Assembly (NCBI RefSeq): GCF_047300855.1
Contig: NZ_CP170197.1
Span: 1,178,001-1,242,000 of the forward strand
Source: Sulfuriferula sp047300855
GTDB taxonomy: Bacteria > Pseudomonadota > Gammaproteobacteria > Burkholderiales > Sulfuriferulaceae
DNA length: 64,000 nucleotides
Reading direction: 5' to 3'
In this document: positions 35,732-44,073 of the stretch, in pieces
Numbering within the stretch: the first letter of the stretch is position 1
How the letters are laid out: the number at the start of each line of letters is the position of its first letter
Made by a program: the position numbers and the translations under genes
The notes under the pieces: generated by a model
Seen by the model: the letters and a program-made list of their open reading frames with translations, nothing else
The model's database searches: none
Told to the model about the DNA's origin: nothing

Positions 35732-36254
35732 TTATTCAGAAGGCTTGTTGAAGTGTAAAACCATCTGTTCTTCATCGAAATAATCAGATCCGATTTTCAG
35801 TCCACGTTTTTCCACTGCAAAAATTTCACAGCCCTCGGAAGCATAGAGATGCCTTGCCTTGCCTTGCCTTGGCGTTGGTGGCGATTACGGTCAGATTGAT
35901 CTGCTGCAGCCCGACTATCTGTTGTGCGCGGTTGATCGCGTTTTGCAGCAGCCTTCTTCCGATCCCTTGACCGGATACTCCGGACGATACATACATGCGA
36001 TAGATGAGCCCCTTGTGTCTGAGCTTGATGCGCACCTCCCGCTCGAAACTGACTACACCAACCAATCGACCAACTTCCTGAAAAACTCCCAGCGTAAAGG
36101 CATCTGGATTGTTTGGCGCAAAAGGCACCAGTGGCTCGCCAGCATCTTCGGGACTGATGCGGAATAATCCCGGGTGCTCGCGCAGACCATTCAGGATCAA
36201 TTGCTGATACGGTATGCTGTCTGCCGGTGTGAGCTCCCGAATAAGCTTTTGCAT
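35732..36254 (-). pseudogene. GNAT acetyltransferase, frameshifted at a pentanucleotide repeat
   Basis: The N-terminal 130 residues form a normal GNAT domain (acetyl-CoA loop VSSGVSGQGIGRRLL, then INLTVIATNAKAR). At 35851-35870 four copies of GCCTT (plus strand) shift the frame and the current product stops at 35826 after RQGKASLCFRGL. With two copies the frame would continue through HLYASEGCEIFAVEKRG to a stop at 35732, restoring the usual C-terminal strand of the family. Five copies would also be in frame. It is either a fresh pseudogene or a phase-variable gene now in the off state. Substrate is unknown. It lies 37 bases downstream of the DinB gene on the same strand. Confidence 0.75.
35851..35870. 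repeat. Tandem pentanucleotide repeat (GCCTT)x4
   Basis: Four perfect copies of GCCTT occur inside the acetyltransferase gene, read as GCAAG/AAGGC units on the coding strand. Unit length is not a multiple of three, so each slippage event changes the frame. The coding sequence on either side is in frame only with two (or five) units. Confidence 0.9.
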
Positions 36255-36291
36255 TATTTGGTCCTATCTATGCGAACGGTCTTCGCTCGGG

Positions 36292-36834
36292 TTATGCATC
36301 GATTTCATCTTCGATCAATGCGATCAAATCAGTTACTCCAACATCAATGCCGGCCTGGGATAAAAGCGTGGTTGCCTGGCCTCGATGATGGGTTTGATGG
36401 TTAAAAAAATGCAGGATAAGCTTTGAAAATGGCTTGTGCGCGGTGACGCCTTTCATGTTGGTATAGTGCAAAATGTGCGACAAATCCTGCTCGGTCAAGG
36501 CTGCGGCCCATAGCATGATCATTTGATCCAGCATTTTGCGCCGCTTGAATAGTGCCTCGATATCGGTGAATAGCGGCTCATCCAGTGATGAGGGGACAGG
36601 TAAATGTCGGATTGGATCAAGCGCTGGGAAACTGGCTGGATGCGCTGTAAAACGTTTTAACCATAGCGTGTCGGCCACCACGACATGATTGAGTGTTCCG
36701 ATCAAAGACCCGAAAAATGCTTTTCTATCCAGCGCAAGTTCTTGCGGCGATAGCTTCTCTGCTGCTTCATATAGCTTGTTATTCATCCATTGATTGTAGG
36801 AGGCCATCAAAACGATATGACTGCACGTGAACAT
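36292..36834 (-). CDS. DinB family protein
   Basis: The 180-residue four-helix-bundle protein starts MFTCSHIVLMASYNQWMNNKLY, the usual DinB N-terminus. It has the metal-ligand histidines in GTLNHVVVADTLWL and NHQTHHRGQATTLL. DinB-fold proteins bind a divalent metal and include thiol-dependent transferases. The substrate is unknown for most, and the name reflects a Bacillus damage-inducible gene rather than the polymerase. A GGAAAA seven bases before the ATG supports the start. The acetyltransferase gene follows in the same orientation. Confidence 0.85.
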   Translation of the reverse strand: MFTCSHIVLMASYNQWMNNKLYEAAEKLSPQELALDRKAFFGSLIGTLNHVVVADTLWLKRFTAHPASFPALDPIRHLPVPSSLDEPLFTDIEALFKRRKMLDQMIMLWAAALTEQDLSHILHYTNMKGVTAHKPFSKLILHFFNHQTHHRGQATTLLSQAGIDVGVTDLIALIEDEIDA

Positions 36835-36965
36835 TTTGGCTTTTCCAACGGGATTGGTAGGGAATGGTAATGGCTGTGTATTCTGTTTAAGCAGGTCGTC
36901 ATGCAGCAGATATTCTGTGTGAGAGCAACGATTTTATCAATTGAGCCGGGTTGATATCTGAGTGA

Positions 36966-37334
36966 TTGCCGCTCGAAATGCATGCCGGTTTCAGTACGCT
37001 GCGCCACGAGCTGTCTATGGATTGCCGCGCCCATCATCCCGGCTTTCCGGTAAGTGCTGGGACACGCAATGACCTGGATCGTATTGAGACGCTCTGGAGC
37101 GAGCGCCGGGCGCAATTTGCATCCGCCGGCCCGTTTCTTTTCGGCGCGTTCTCGGTGGCGGATGCTATGTATGCCCCGATTGCACTCAGGATCCGAACTT
37201 ATGATGCCAATGTAAAGCCTGAATCAGCGGACTATGTGTCCGCGCTCCTTACACTCCCTGCGATGCAGGCTTGGATAGATAGTGCTCGCGACGAACCGGA
37301 GCGTCTGCCTCAGTTTGAGCGCTTGCCTGTGTAA
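36966..37334 (+). pseudogene. C-terminal remnant of a glutathione S-transferase
   Basis: About 122 residues match the C-terminal all-helical domain of glutathione S-transferases (EMHAGFSTLRHELSMDCRA, then FLFGAFSVADAMYAPIALR). A stop codon lies immediately before the first codon in this frame, and no thioredoxin-like N-terminal domain is found in the 130 bases upstream. The glutathione-binding half is missing, so the fragment should not be active. No good start codon or ribosome site is present. Confidence 0.7.
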
Positions 37335-37481
37335 GACTGCAAGCGCATACCCTCGGCTACAGACCGAAATTTCCTCGTATTTTTTATTGGTTATACAGCT
37401 GATGACAGGCGGATAGTGGAAATGTGGAATCAATGCATTTGAAGTCCCGCTACGTTGCGTAGCGGGGTATTCCGATGCCGG

Positions 37482-37979
37482 TCAGAGCTGCTCAGGTGGT
37501 GCGGATGGATGAATGTAGGCCCAGCCTTGCGCTTCGCGTATGGTGATCTCGCCCATTCCGGAGGGGACGATGCTGATGAACGGGTAGAGGTCGTTGCGAT
37601 CGACGTGCAGTTCTTTCAGCGTATTGGCGCATTGCGCCAGGATCACGCCTTCTGCCTGCAAATGCTTGAGCTTGTCCTCGAAACCGTTGTTCTTGACGTA
37701 CACGTCGAAGCCTTTGCTGTTGGCAATCAGTTCCACGTGCAGTTTTCCGGCAAGGCGTGGGTCATGCAGGATGTTTTCGATATTGTTCAGGGTTTTTTTG
37801 ATGGCCGGCACGCCGCCTGCGTCGAGATGAAAGATCACATTGTACTGACCCTTGTTGGGCATCGCTCCCTGATAATCCCCCGAGGTTCCGGCAGCTGCGC
37901 TGAGTGGCAGGCAGGCGGCCAATAATGCTGTGGCCGCAGTGAATCCAATTTTTTGTGAAGTCAAGCTGAGCTTTTTCAT
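37482..37979 (-). CDS. Secreted DsrE-like protein 1
   Basis: The 165-residue protein has a signal peptide (MKKLSLTSQKIGFTAATALL, cleaved near SAAAG). A DsrE-type alpha/beta domain follows: QYNVIFHLDAGG, NIENILHDPRLAGKLHVELIA in part, and GVILAQCANTLKEL with one conserved-position Cys. Soluble DsrE proteins carry sulfur atoms on this Cys, but the function of exported versions is not settled. The ATG at 37979 has GGAGG 6 bases upstream and is preferred over the one at 37991. The gene stands alone. Confidence 0.78.
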   Translation of the reverse strand: MKKLSLTSQKIGFTAATALLAACLPLSAAAGTSGDYQGAMPNKGQYNVIFHLDAGGVPAIKKTLNNIENILHDPRLAGKLHVELIANSKGFDVYVKNNGFEDKLKHLQAEGVILAQCANTLKELHVDRNDLYPFISIVPSGMGEITIREAQGWAYIHPSAPPEQL

Positions 37980-38168
37980 GTGTGCCTCCAATATTTTTAG
38001 GATTTAAGTTGGCGAGGCGGTGTGTTACTGATCACCGGCCATGCCGTGGCAAGCGGAGGGATAGTTCGCATGGCCCGGATAAACCGGTCTGGTGCATGCG
38101 CCGCTCCCCCGATGCGGGAGATAGTGTACAACCGAAATTGCAGGATGTCAGAGGAGGTCAGGCAGAAA

Positions 38169-38201
38169 CCATTCCGGCACGGTAAGGCCGTGCCGGAATG
38201 G
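38169..38201 (-). terminator. Strong hairpin downstream of the D,D-carboxypeptidase gene
   Basis: A perfect 14-base stem (CCATTCCGGCACGG with its complement) and a 5-base loop lie about 50 bases beyond the stop of the minus-strand gene at 38254. On the minus strand GGTTTCT follows the stem, a poor T-run. It probably stops or protects the upstream transcript, and it separates that gene from the DsrE-like gene. Confidence 0.55.
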
Positions 38202-38253
38202 CTGGAGTCAGGCTGTTCATTCCAGCATGCTTAGCGGGTAGAAAATGACCGCT

Positions 38254-39405
38254 TCAGAACTTGGCGCGCACGACGTTCCAGAGGTGGCCAAACCAGCCGG
38301 CTTTTTCCACCGAGGTCATTGCGACCAGGGGTGTTCGGGCCACTTCCTTGCCGCCTTCACTCAATATCAGGGTGCCGACTTGCTGTCCGCGTTTTAGCGG
38401 CAGAGGCATTTGCGCAGGCAGATTCACGCTGGACTTGAGTTGCGCATAGCGCCCGATGGGCATCGTGACCCAGATGTCGCGGGTGGTTCCGATGGATACC
38501 TGGGCGGGGCTCGCCTGATTGTTGCGCACCGTGCTGATGATTTGACCGGCGCTATACGCGCGCCGCGTTTCGAAAAAGTGATAACCGTAATCCAGCAATG
38601 CCTCGGCGGCATGTGCGCTGCCCTTGCGCGAGGAGGAACCGAGCACGACGGCAATCAGAGGGCGTCCCTTGCGGACGGCCGTAGCGTCCAGGCAATAGCC
38701 GGCTTCGTCCGTATGTCCGGTTTTCATCCCGGTGACTGTGGGGTCGCTGAATATCAGTGGATTCCAGTTGTTCTGGGTGACATGGTTATAGGTGAAAGTC
38801 TTTTCACCGAAATAATGCAGGTACTGCGGATACTGGCGGATGATGGCTTCGGTCAGTATGCCGATGTCGCGTGCGCTCACCCTGTGGGTGGGTGTGGGCA
38901 GGCCGTCCACATTATCGAAGTGGGTGTTGGTCATGCCCAATTGGCGCGCCGTGGCGTTCATCATCTGCACGAAACTGTCGGTATTGCCGGCGATGGTCTC
39001 TGCCAGCGCCACTGCTGCGTCATTACCGGAGACCACCACCATGCCCTGGATGACCTGCTCGACGGTTGCCGGCAGATCGGGCTGCAGGAACATGGTCGAG
39101 CCGCCGGCTTTCCAGGCAGCCACGCTGACCGGGACGATCTGGTCGAGCTTAAGGCTGCCGCGTGCTATTGCCTGGAACGTCAGATAGGTTGTCATCAGCT
39201 TGGTCAGGCTGGCAGGAGGCACCTTCTGGTCGGCTTCGCGTGCAGCCAGCACCTGGCCGGAAACCGGATCAATCAGCACGTAATTGCGGGCGTCAACGTT
39301 GGGTGCGTCAGGAATGGCTGGCAGCGGAACGGCGACAGCGCTGGCCTCGAATGCGGCAGCCAGCAATAGCATGCCGAGGGCACGCGACGGGAAGGATAAC
39401 GGCAT
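38254..39405 (-). CDS. D-alanyl-D-alanine carboxypeptidase (PBP5/6 type)
   Basis: The 383-residue penicillin-binding protein trims the terminal D-Ala from peptidoglycan stem peptides in the periplasm. A signal peptide (MPLSFPSRALGMLLLAAAF) is followed by the S11 peptidase domain with SLTK (SxxK), SGN and KTG motifs (VPPASLTKLM, VVSGNDAAVAL, GMKTGHTDEAG). A beta-rich domain comes next, and the end LWNVVRAKF resembles the amphipathic membrane anchor. The ATG at 39405 has AAGGAG at good spacing. It matches dacA/dacC products, but I cannot choose between those names. Confidence 0.94.
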   Translation of the reverse strand: MPLSFPSRALGMLLLAAAFEASAVAVPLPAIPDAPNVDARNYVLIDPVSGQVLAAREADQKVPPASLTKLMTTYLTFQAIARGSLKLDQIVPVSVAAWKAGGSTMFLQPDLPATVEQVIQGMVVVSGNDAAVALAETIAGNTDSFVQMMNATARQLGMTNTHFDNVDGLPTPTHRVSARDIGILTEAIIRQYPQYLHYFGEKTFTYNHVTQNNWNPLIFSDPTVTGMKTGHTDEAGYCLDATAVRKGRPLIAVVLGSSSRKGSAHAAEALLDYGYHFFETRRAYSAGQIISTVRNNQASPAQVSIGTTRDIWVTMPIGRYAQLKSSVNLPAQMPLPLKRGQQVGTLILSEGGKEVARTPLVAMTSVEKAGWFGHLWNVVRAKF

Positions 39406-39668
39406 GTACAACTCCTTGAGGGTGGTCAAGCCAGGGGCTTGGAAGGATAAGATTTTATAAAATATGGGCGAGGGCACCGCGGTAAGATGCGGTGCGCCAT
39501 GAGGAGTTCCCTGCATATTATGGTACCTGCTTTGCAGGGCGGGAGCCATTTCAGTTGAGGGCGGAACCAGGGCACTCTGCCGTTGGCATCTTCCAAGTTG
39601 AGCACCTTAGGTATTCACTTGCTCTCAAGTACCCATAAATTCATGTGCTTGCTCTTTCGCTAATAATA

Positions 39669-39680
39669 GTGTATATACAC
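39669..39680. promoter_or_regulatory. MarR operator candidate before the marR gene
   Basis: A perfect 12-base palindrome GTGTATATACAC ends four bases before the ATG of the MarR gene. An identical copy lies at 40124-40135 before the next gene. A repeated palindrome before a regulator and its neighbour is the usual pattern of an autoregulated MarR pair. Confidence 0.75.
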
Positions 39681-39684
39681 ACAT

Positions 39685-40107
39685 ATGACTGACGAAAATT
39701 CTCCTTTCCATGCCTGTCGCAGTTGTGCCTGTTCGGCGCTGCGCCGGGCAAGTCGGGCCGTGACCCAGCACTACGAAGCAAGTTTTCGTGGTACCGGCCT
39801 GCGTGCAACCCAGTTCACGCTGCTTGCGACTCTGGCCCAAACCGGTCCACTGCCACTCAGTGCACTGGCGACAATGCTGGGGCTTGAGCGTACCACGCTG
39901 ACCAGAAATTTGGGCCCGCTGGAAAAAAAAGGCTATGTCAGCAGCGTGGCCGATGATGATCAACGCGTCCGTCGCATCGCTATTACGAAAAAAGGGGAGG
40001 CCGCCGCCCTGGCGGCACTGGATGCGTGGAAACAGGCGCAATCCACTGTTGGAGAGGTGCTTGATCGCATGGGTATCCAAGACTTGAATATCTCGCGTTG
40101 CGGATAA
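39685..40107 (+). CDS. MarR family transcriptional regulator
   Basis: The 140-residue winged-helix regulator includes LRATQFTLLATLAQTGPLPL, recognition-helix sequence LGLERTTLTRNLGPLEKKGYV and the wing DDDQRVRRIAIT. The N-terminus has three cysteines in HACRSCACS, a feature of some MarR proteins that sense oxidants or electrophiles. The ligand here is unknown. The gene is preceded and followed by the same palindrome. It probably represses itself and the membrane-protein gene at 40147, 39 bases downstream. Confidence 0.92.
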   Translation: MTDENSPFHACRSCACSALRRASRAVTQHYEASFRGTGLRATQFTLLATLAQTGPLPLSALATMLGLERTTLTRNLGPLEKKGYVSSVADDDQRVRRIAITKKGEAAALAALDAWKQAQSTVGEVLDRMGIQDLNISRCG

Positions 40108-40123
40108 TTTTTTGTTCAACAAT

Positions 40124-40135
40124 GTGTATATACAC
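40124..40135. promoter_or_regulatory. MarR operator candidate before the membrane-protein gene
   Basis: This is the second copy of GTGTATATACAC, placed between marR and the membrane-protein gene. GGAGGTG, the ribosome site of that gene, directly follows it. Binding here would block a promoter or elongation into the gene at 40147. Confidence 0.75.
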
Positions 40136-40146
40136 GGAGGTGTGCT

Positions 40147-40890
40147 ATGGAATTCGATCTGCTTGCTTCAATTGGACTGACTGCCAGCGCAGCCGTTGCG
40201 GTTTCGGTTTTGGCAGTTGGATTCGGCGAAGATATCTGGGGGCGCCTGCGCATCGCCGGCGGACTCACCTTATGGTTCGTGCTGGTAACAATCATGGCGG
40301 TCACCGAAGTGCTGAATTACCAGCATGGTGTAGGTGCACCAGGTCTTGGCGTTGCCGTGATACTTCCGATTGTGATTCTCAGCGTTGGCGTGCTTCGCTC
40401 GCCGTCCTTGCGCCGGACGTTGCAAACTATTCCTCTATTCATGCTCATCGGTGTGCACGCCATCCGCGTCCTGGGCGTCACATTCTTGATTCTTTATGCG
40501 GCAGGCCGCTTGCCGGCGCCCTTTGCGCCGGTCGCCGGCAGGGGCGATGTCATGGTTGGCCTTGCCGCGGGCCCGGTGGCATGGCTGGTGTACAAATATG
40601 GTGCAGCCGTGCGCCCGACGGTTCTGGTCTGGAATCTCCTGGGACTACTCGATCTGGCCGCGGCCATTGGCCTCGGAGCAGTCTCTTCGCCGGGGCCCTT
40701 GCAGCTGATATTTACGGAACCGGGGTCAGCCATCATGACCACGCTTCCCTGGCTGCTGATACCGGGGTTTCTGGTTCCTCTGCTGGCATCGACACATCTT
40801 GCCGTGTTTTATCGCCTGAACCGAAGCGAATCGTTTGTTGATAAAGGAAAAATGTTATTGAACGCACGGCACCCGATGCGAGATAACTGA
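40147..40890 (+). CDS. Polytopic membrane protein of unknown function under MarR control
   Basis: The 247-residue protein has about seven hydrophobic helices (for example SIGLTASAAVAVSVLAVGF and IPLFMLIGVHAIRVLGVTFL) and no enzymatic motif that I recognise. The start is supported by GGAGGTG. The shared palindrome with marR suggests expression is induced by the MarR ligand, as for exporters or detoxifying membrane proteins. The fold does not obviously match MFS or DMT transporters. Confidence 0.7.
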   Translation: MEFDLLASIGLTASAAVAVSVLAVGFGEDIWGRLRIAGGLTLWFVLVTIMAVTEVLNYQHGVGAPGLGVAVILPIVILSVGVLRSPSLRRTLQTIPLFMLIGVHAIRVLGVTFLILYAAGRLPAPFAPVAGRGDVMVGLAAGPVAWLVYKYGAAVRPTVLVWNLLGLLDLAAAIGLGAVSSPGPLQLIFTEPGSAIMTTLPWLLIPGFLVPLLASTHLAVFYRLNRSESFVDKGKMLLNARHPMRDN

Positions 40891-41017
40891 AAACCAAATA
40901 AAAGCCGCTTAGTTGCGAGAGGTTTTTACTCGTGACCAGAATGCGGAAGCGGACCGCCCATAAAACAGGGCGGTCGCTGAGAGAACGATTTATCGGGGAG
41001 GCTAAAAAAACGCTTGC

Positions 41018-43972
41018 TCAGTGCTTGGCCGTCCTGCGCAGGCGTGACATCAGGCGCCGCGCCAGTTCGCCAAACAGCTCGGTCTGGGTCGGATGCGGAT
41101 GTATCGCCTGGGCGACCTGTTTCAGGGTCATGCCGGCGGACACCATCATCACCGCTTCTCCGATCAGGGTGTCGGTGTGTTCGGCCAGGAAATGCACGCC
41201 GATGATCTTCTGCGTGGCCTTGTCTGCCACCAGTTTGATCATGCCGTGGGTCTCGCCGCTGATCATCGCCTTGGCATCGATGCTCATCGGCATCTTGGCT
41301 TCCACCGCGTCGACGCCTTTGGCCTTGGCTTGCGCCACGGACAGGCCGACAAAACCGGCCTGCGGACGGCTGAAGGTGACGCCGCAATCCAGATCCTGGT
41401 TGTACACATGATCTTCGCCCAGCAGGTTGCTGGCCGCCACGCGCCCCTGGGTGGCGGCGGTGTGAGCCAGCATGTAGCCGCCCACCACGTCGCCCACCGC
41501 GTAAATGTGCGGCACGCTGGTGCGGCCACGGGTATCGACCTTGATCGCCGCACCATCCAGTTGCACGCCTGCGGCTTCCAGATTGAGCTTGCTGGTGTCG
41601 GGGCGCTTGCCGGTAGCCATCAGTACATAATCGCAATCGAAGCTGGCGGTTTTGCCCTCGGCGTCGGCGTAGTCGAGTTTCATTTTGCCGGGTGTACCGG
41701 CAATGCTGCCGATTTTGGCGCTGGTGACAACGCTGAATTCCTGCTTGAGGAGCTCGGTGAGCTGCTTGGCGATTTCTTCTTCCACTTCGGCAAGAATGCG
41801 ATCCCTGGCTTCCAGCATCAGAATCTCGGTGCCGAAATCGCGGAAAATCTGCGCCATTTCCACGCCGATGACGCCGCCGCCGACGATGGCCATTTTCTTT
41901 GGCGGGGCAGGCAGGTTCCAGATGGTGTCGGAAGTAATCACGCCGCCGCCGGTCAGGCCTTCCAGTGTGCCCGGGATGGGAGGCACAAACGGCGGCGCGC
42001 CCGGCGCAATCACTGCAGCGCCGAAGCGCAGGGTGTAGGCCTCGCCTCCGGCTGGCTGCACCTTGATGGTGTGATCGTCGACAAAGGAGGCAAAGCCTTC
42101 GCGTACGTCAATTTTGACGCCCTTGTCGGTTTTCAGCGCCAGTTCGCCGCGGGTTTGCAGGATGCCCTTGCGGCGTGTTTCCAGTGTTGCCCAGTCGAGC
42201 TTGGGGGTATTGGTACCGGTGATGCCTTTTTCCGCATCGTGGGCGCGGTCGCGCATCAGGTCGGCATTGTGGCGCCAGGCCTTGGACGGAATGCAGCCGC
42301 GCCACAGGCACTCGCCGCCAGGCAGCGGGGCGTTGTTGATCATCGCCGCCTTGACGCCATGCTCGACCAGGTCGCGTGCGCAGTCTTCGCCGCCGGGGCC
42401 GCCGCCGATGACGATGACCGGAAAGTCCCAGTCGCCTTCGGGAATCGGGTTGGCGGCGGTTGCTTCCAGCCAGCTTTCCGGGTTTTCGATAATTTTCTTC
42501 AAATCAGCCAGGTAGGCGGCGACGTGCGCGCCGTTCACCACGCGATGATCGCCGGTGATGTTCACCGGCATGCCGTCCGGCCCGGTAGCGGCGATGGCCA
42601 TGATGGCGGCGATGCCGGGAGTGGGGATGGCGGTGAAGTGGGTGACGCCGAACATGCCCATGTTGGAGATGGTGAAAGTCGGGCTGGCGTATTCATTGGG
42701 CGACAGCTTGCGGGCGCGGGCGCGCGGCATCAGGTCGCTCCACTCGGCCTGCAATTGCTCCAGGGATTTCTGTTCGATGTTGTGCAGGATCGGCACTACC
42801 AGCCCGCCACCGTCGGCAGCGACGGCAACGCCGAAATCGTGGTTGCTGCGCTCGACGATTTTGTCCACCGGCTGATAGCAATTGTTCAGCATCGGGTGCT
42901 TCAGCATGGCCACGGAACAGGCCTTGGCGATGGCTACCGTCACCGAAACCTTGCGCGCCTTGGCGGCAGCGATGAGTTTCTCGGGTTTGATGTTGAAGGT
43001 GACATCGAAGGTGGGCAGGGTCAGCGCCGCTGTCATCGCGTGCGACACGGCTTTTTCCATCGAGGACATGGGACGGCCAGTACCGGGCACTTCGACCTGC
43101 GGCAAGGAGTGGGCAACTTGCGCCATGCTCGGGCGTGCACGCGCCACGTCCTGGGCGACAATCACGCCGGCCGGGCCGGAACCGGCCAGCTGGCTCAAAT
43201 CAACACCGATTTCGCCGGCCATCTTGCGAGCGTAGGGGCTGGCCTGACGGCCGACCGGACGGGGTACCGGTTTGGCACCCGGTCGGGTCGCTGCGGGAGT
43301 GGCTGCTGGCGCGGATTTGGCCGCCACGGCGTAGATCGGAGTCTTGTCCTTCTGGTGATGGGTTTCGATCACCTTGTGTTCGGCGGAAACGGTGACTTCG
43401 GTATTATTCACCTGTGTCGCGTCGCTGACGATGAAGGCCATCGGATGCGCCACTTCCACCGTGCTGCCCACGCCTGCCAGCGGGCCTGACAGGAAACCTT
43501 CCTGGAACACTTCCACATCCATGATGGCCTTGTCGGTTTCCACCGTAGCCACGATGTCGCCGCGCTTGAGGGCGGCGCCAATGGCTTTTTCCCAAGTCAC
43601 CACGATGCCTTCGGTCATGGTGTCGGACAGCTGTGGCATGACAATCGGCATGCCGGCCTGGTGCGGGATCATCTCGGTAGCCGCCTGTTCGGTGACAACC
43701 TCGCCTTCACCAATGGCCAGATCGCCCAGGGTATCGGTGATATAGCCCAGTGCGCGGCTGACAGCAACGGTGGCGCCGACTTCCGCCAGCGGGCCGGCCA
43801 GATAACCGGCCTTGAATACTTCCACATCCATGATGGCCTTGTCGGTTTCGACCGTGGCGACAATGTCGCCACGGTCGACTTTGTCGCCGACCTGTTTCTC
43901 CCAGGTCACCACGACCCCTTCGGTCATGGTGTCGGACAACTGCGGCATGGTGATGACGTAATGTGATGACAT
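41018..43972 (-). CDS. Fused dihydrolipoamide acyltransferase (E2) and dihydrolipoamide dehydrogenase (E3)
   Basis: The 984-residue polypeptide joins two enzymes. Two lipoyl domains come first (modified Lys in ETDKA at 45 and 148), then a peripheral-subunit-binding domain (about 243-280, ASPYARKMAGEIGVDLSQL). The E2 acyltransferase core covers about 300-505, and an E3 flavoprotein runs from about 517 to the end. E3 is intact: FAD loop VIGGGPGG, redox Cys555/Cys560 in GECLWRGCIPSK, and catalytic HPHPTQTE. The E2 motif usually read DHRVVDG is DHRVVNG (His476, Asn480). The start at 43972 has GAGG upstream. It is the last gene after E1 alpha and E1 beta. Confidence 0.93.
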   Translation of the reverse strand: MSSHYVITMPQLSDTMTEGVVVTWEKQVGDKVDRGDIVATVETDKAIMDVEVFKAGYLAGPLAEVGATVAVSRALGYITDTLGDLAIGEGEVVTEQAATEMIPHQAGMPIVMPQLSDTMTEGIVVTWEKAIGAALKRGDIVATVETDKAIMDVEVFQEGFLSGPLAGVGSTVEVAHPMAFIVSDATQVNNTEVTVSAEHKVIETHHQKDKTPIYAVAAKSAPAATPAATRPGAKPVPRPVGRQASPYARKMAGEIGVDLSQLAGSGPAGVIVAQDVARARPSMAQVAHSLPQVEVPGTGRPMSSMEKAVSHAMTAALTLPTFDVTFNIKPEKLIAAAKARKVSVTVAIAKACSVAMLKHPMLNNCYQPVDKIVERSNHDFGVAVAADGGGLVVPILHNIEQKSLEQLQAEWSDLMPRARARKLSPNEYASPTFTISNMGMFGVTHFTAIPTPGIAAIMAIAATGPDGMPVNITGDHRVVNGAHVAAYLADLKKIIENPESWLEATAANPIPEGDWDFPVIVIGGGPGGEDCARDLVEHGVKAAMINNAPLPGGECLWRGCIPSKAWRHNADLMRDRAHDAEKGITGTNTPKLDWATLETRRKGILQTRGELALKTDKGVKIDVREGFASFVDDHTIKVQPAGGEAYTLRFGAAVIAPGAPPFVPPIPGTLEGLTGGGVITSDTIWNLPAPPKKMAIVGGGVIGVEMAQIFRDFGTEILMLEARDRILAEVEEEIAKQLTELLKQEFSVVTSAKIGSIAGTPGKMKLDYADAEGKTASFDCDYVLMATGKRPDTSKLNLEAAGVQLDGAAIKVDTRGRTSVPHIYAVGDVVGGYMLAHTAATQGRVAASNLLGEDHVYNQDLDCGVTFSRPQAGFVGLSVAQAKAKGVDAVEAKMPMSIDAKAMISGETHGMIKLVADKATQKIIGVHFLAEHTDTLIGEAVMMVSAGMTLKQVAQAIHPHPTQTELFGELARRLMSRLRRTAKH

Positions 43973-44073
43973 TGCTTTTTCCTCTGGCCTGTAACGTTGC
44001 AGCGCGTAGCCAAAAAGCTGTGCGGCCAGTGGCCGCACAGAACTCTGCTAGCGGTGATCTGCCACCGGCGGTT

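Noticed and set aside
35062..35775. 237-codon minus-strand frame across the merB-like gene
   Set aside because: It opposes the plus-strand gene, whose MerB cysteine motifs are clear. Its N-terminal part is simply the tail region of the broken acetyltransferase in another frame.
36807..37115. 102-codon minus-strand frame overlapping the GST remnant
   Set aside because: The opposite strand encodes recognisable GST C-terminal sequence; this frame has none.
39474..39495. GCACCGC/GCGGTGC hairpin upstream of the D,D-carboxypeptidase gene
   Set aside because: It is short, lies upstream of the likely promoter, and has no T-run or match to a known regulator site.
41093..43489. 798-codon open frame opposite the E2-E3 gene
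   Set aside because: It is a mirror of a highly GC-biased coding strand. It has no domain motif and no ribosome site, and the minus-strand gene is unambiguous.
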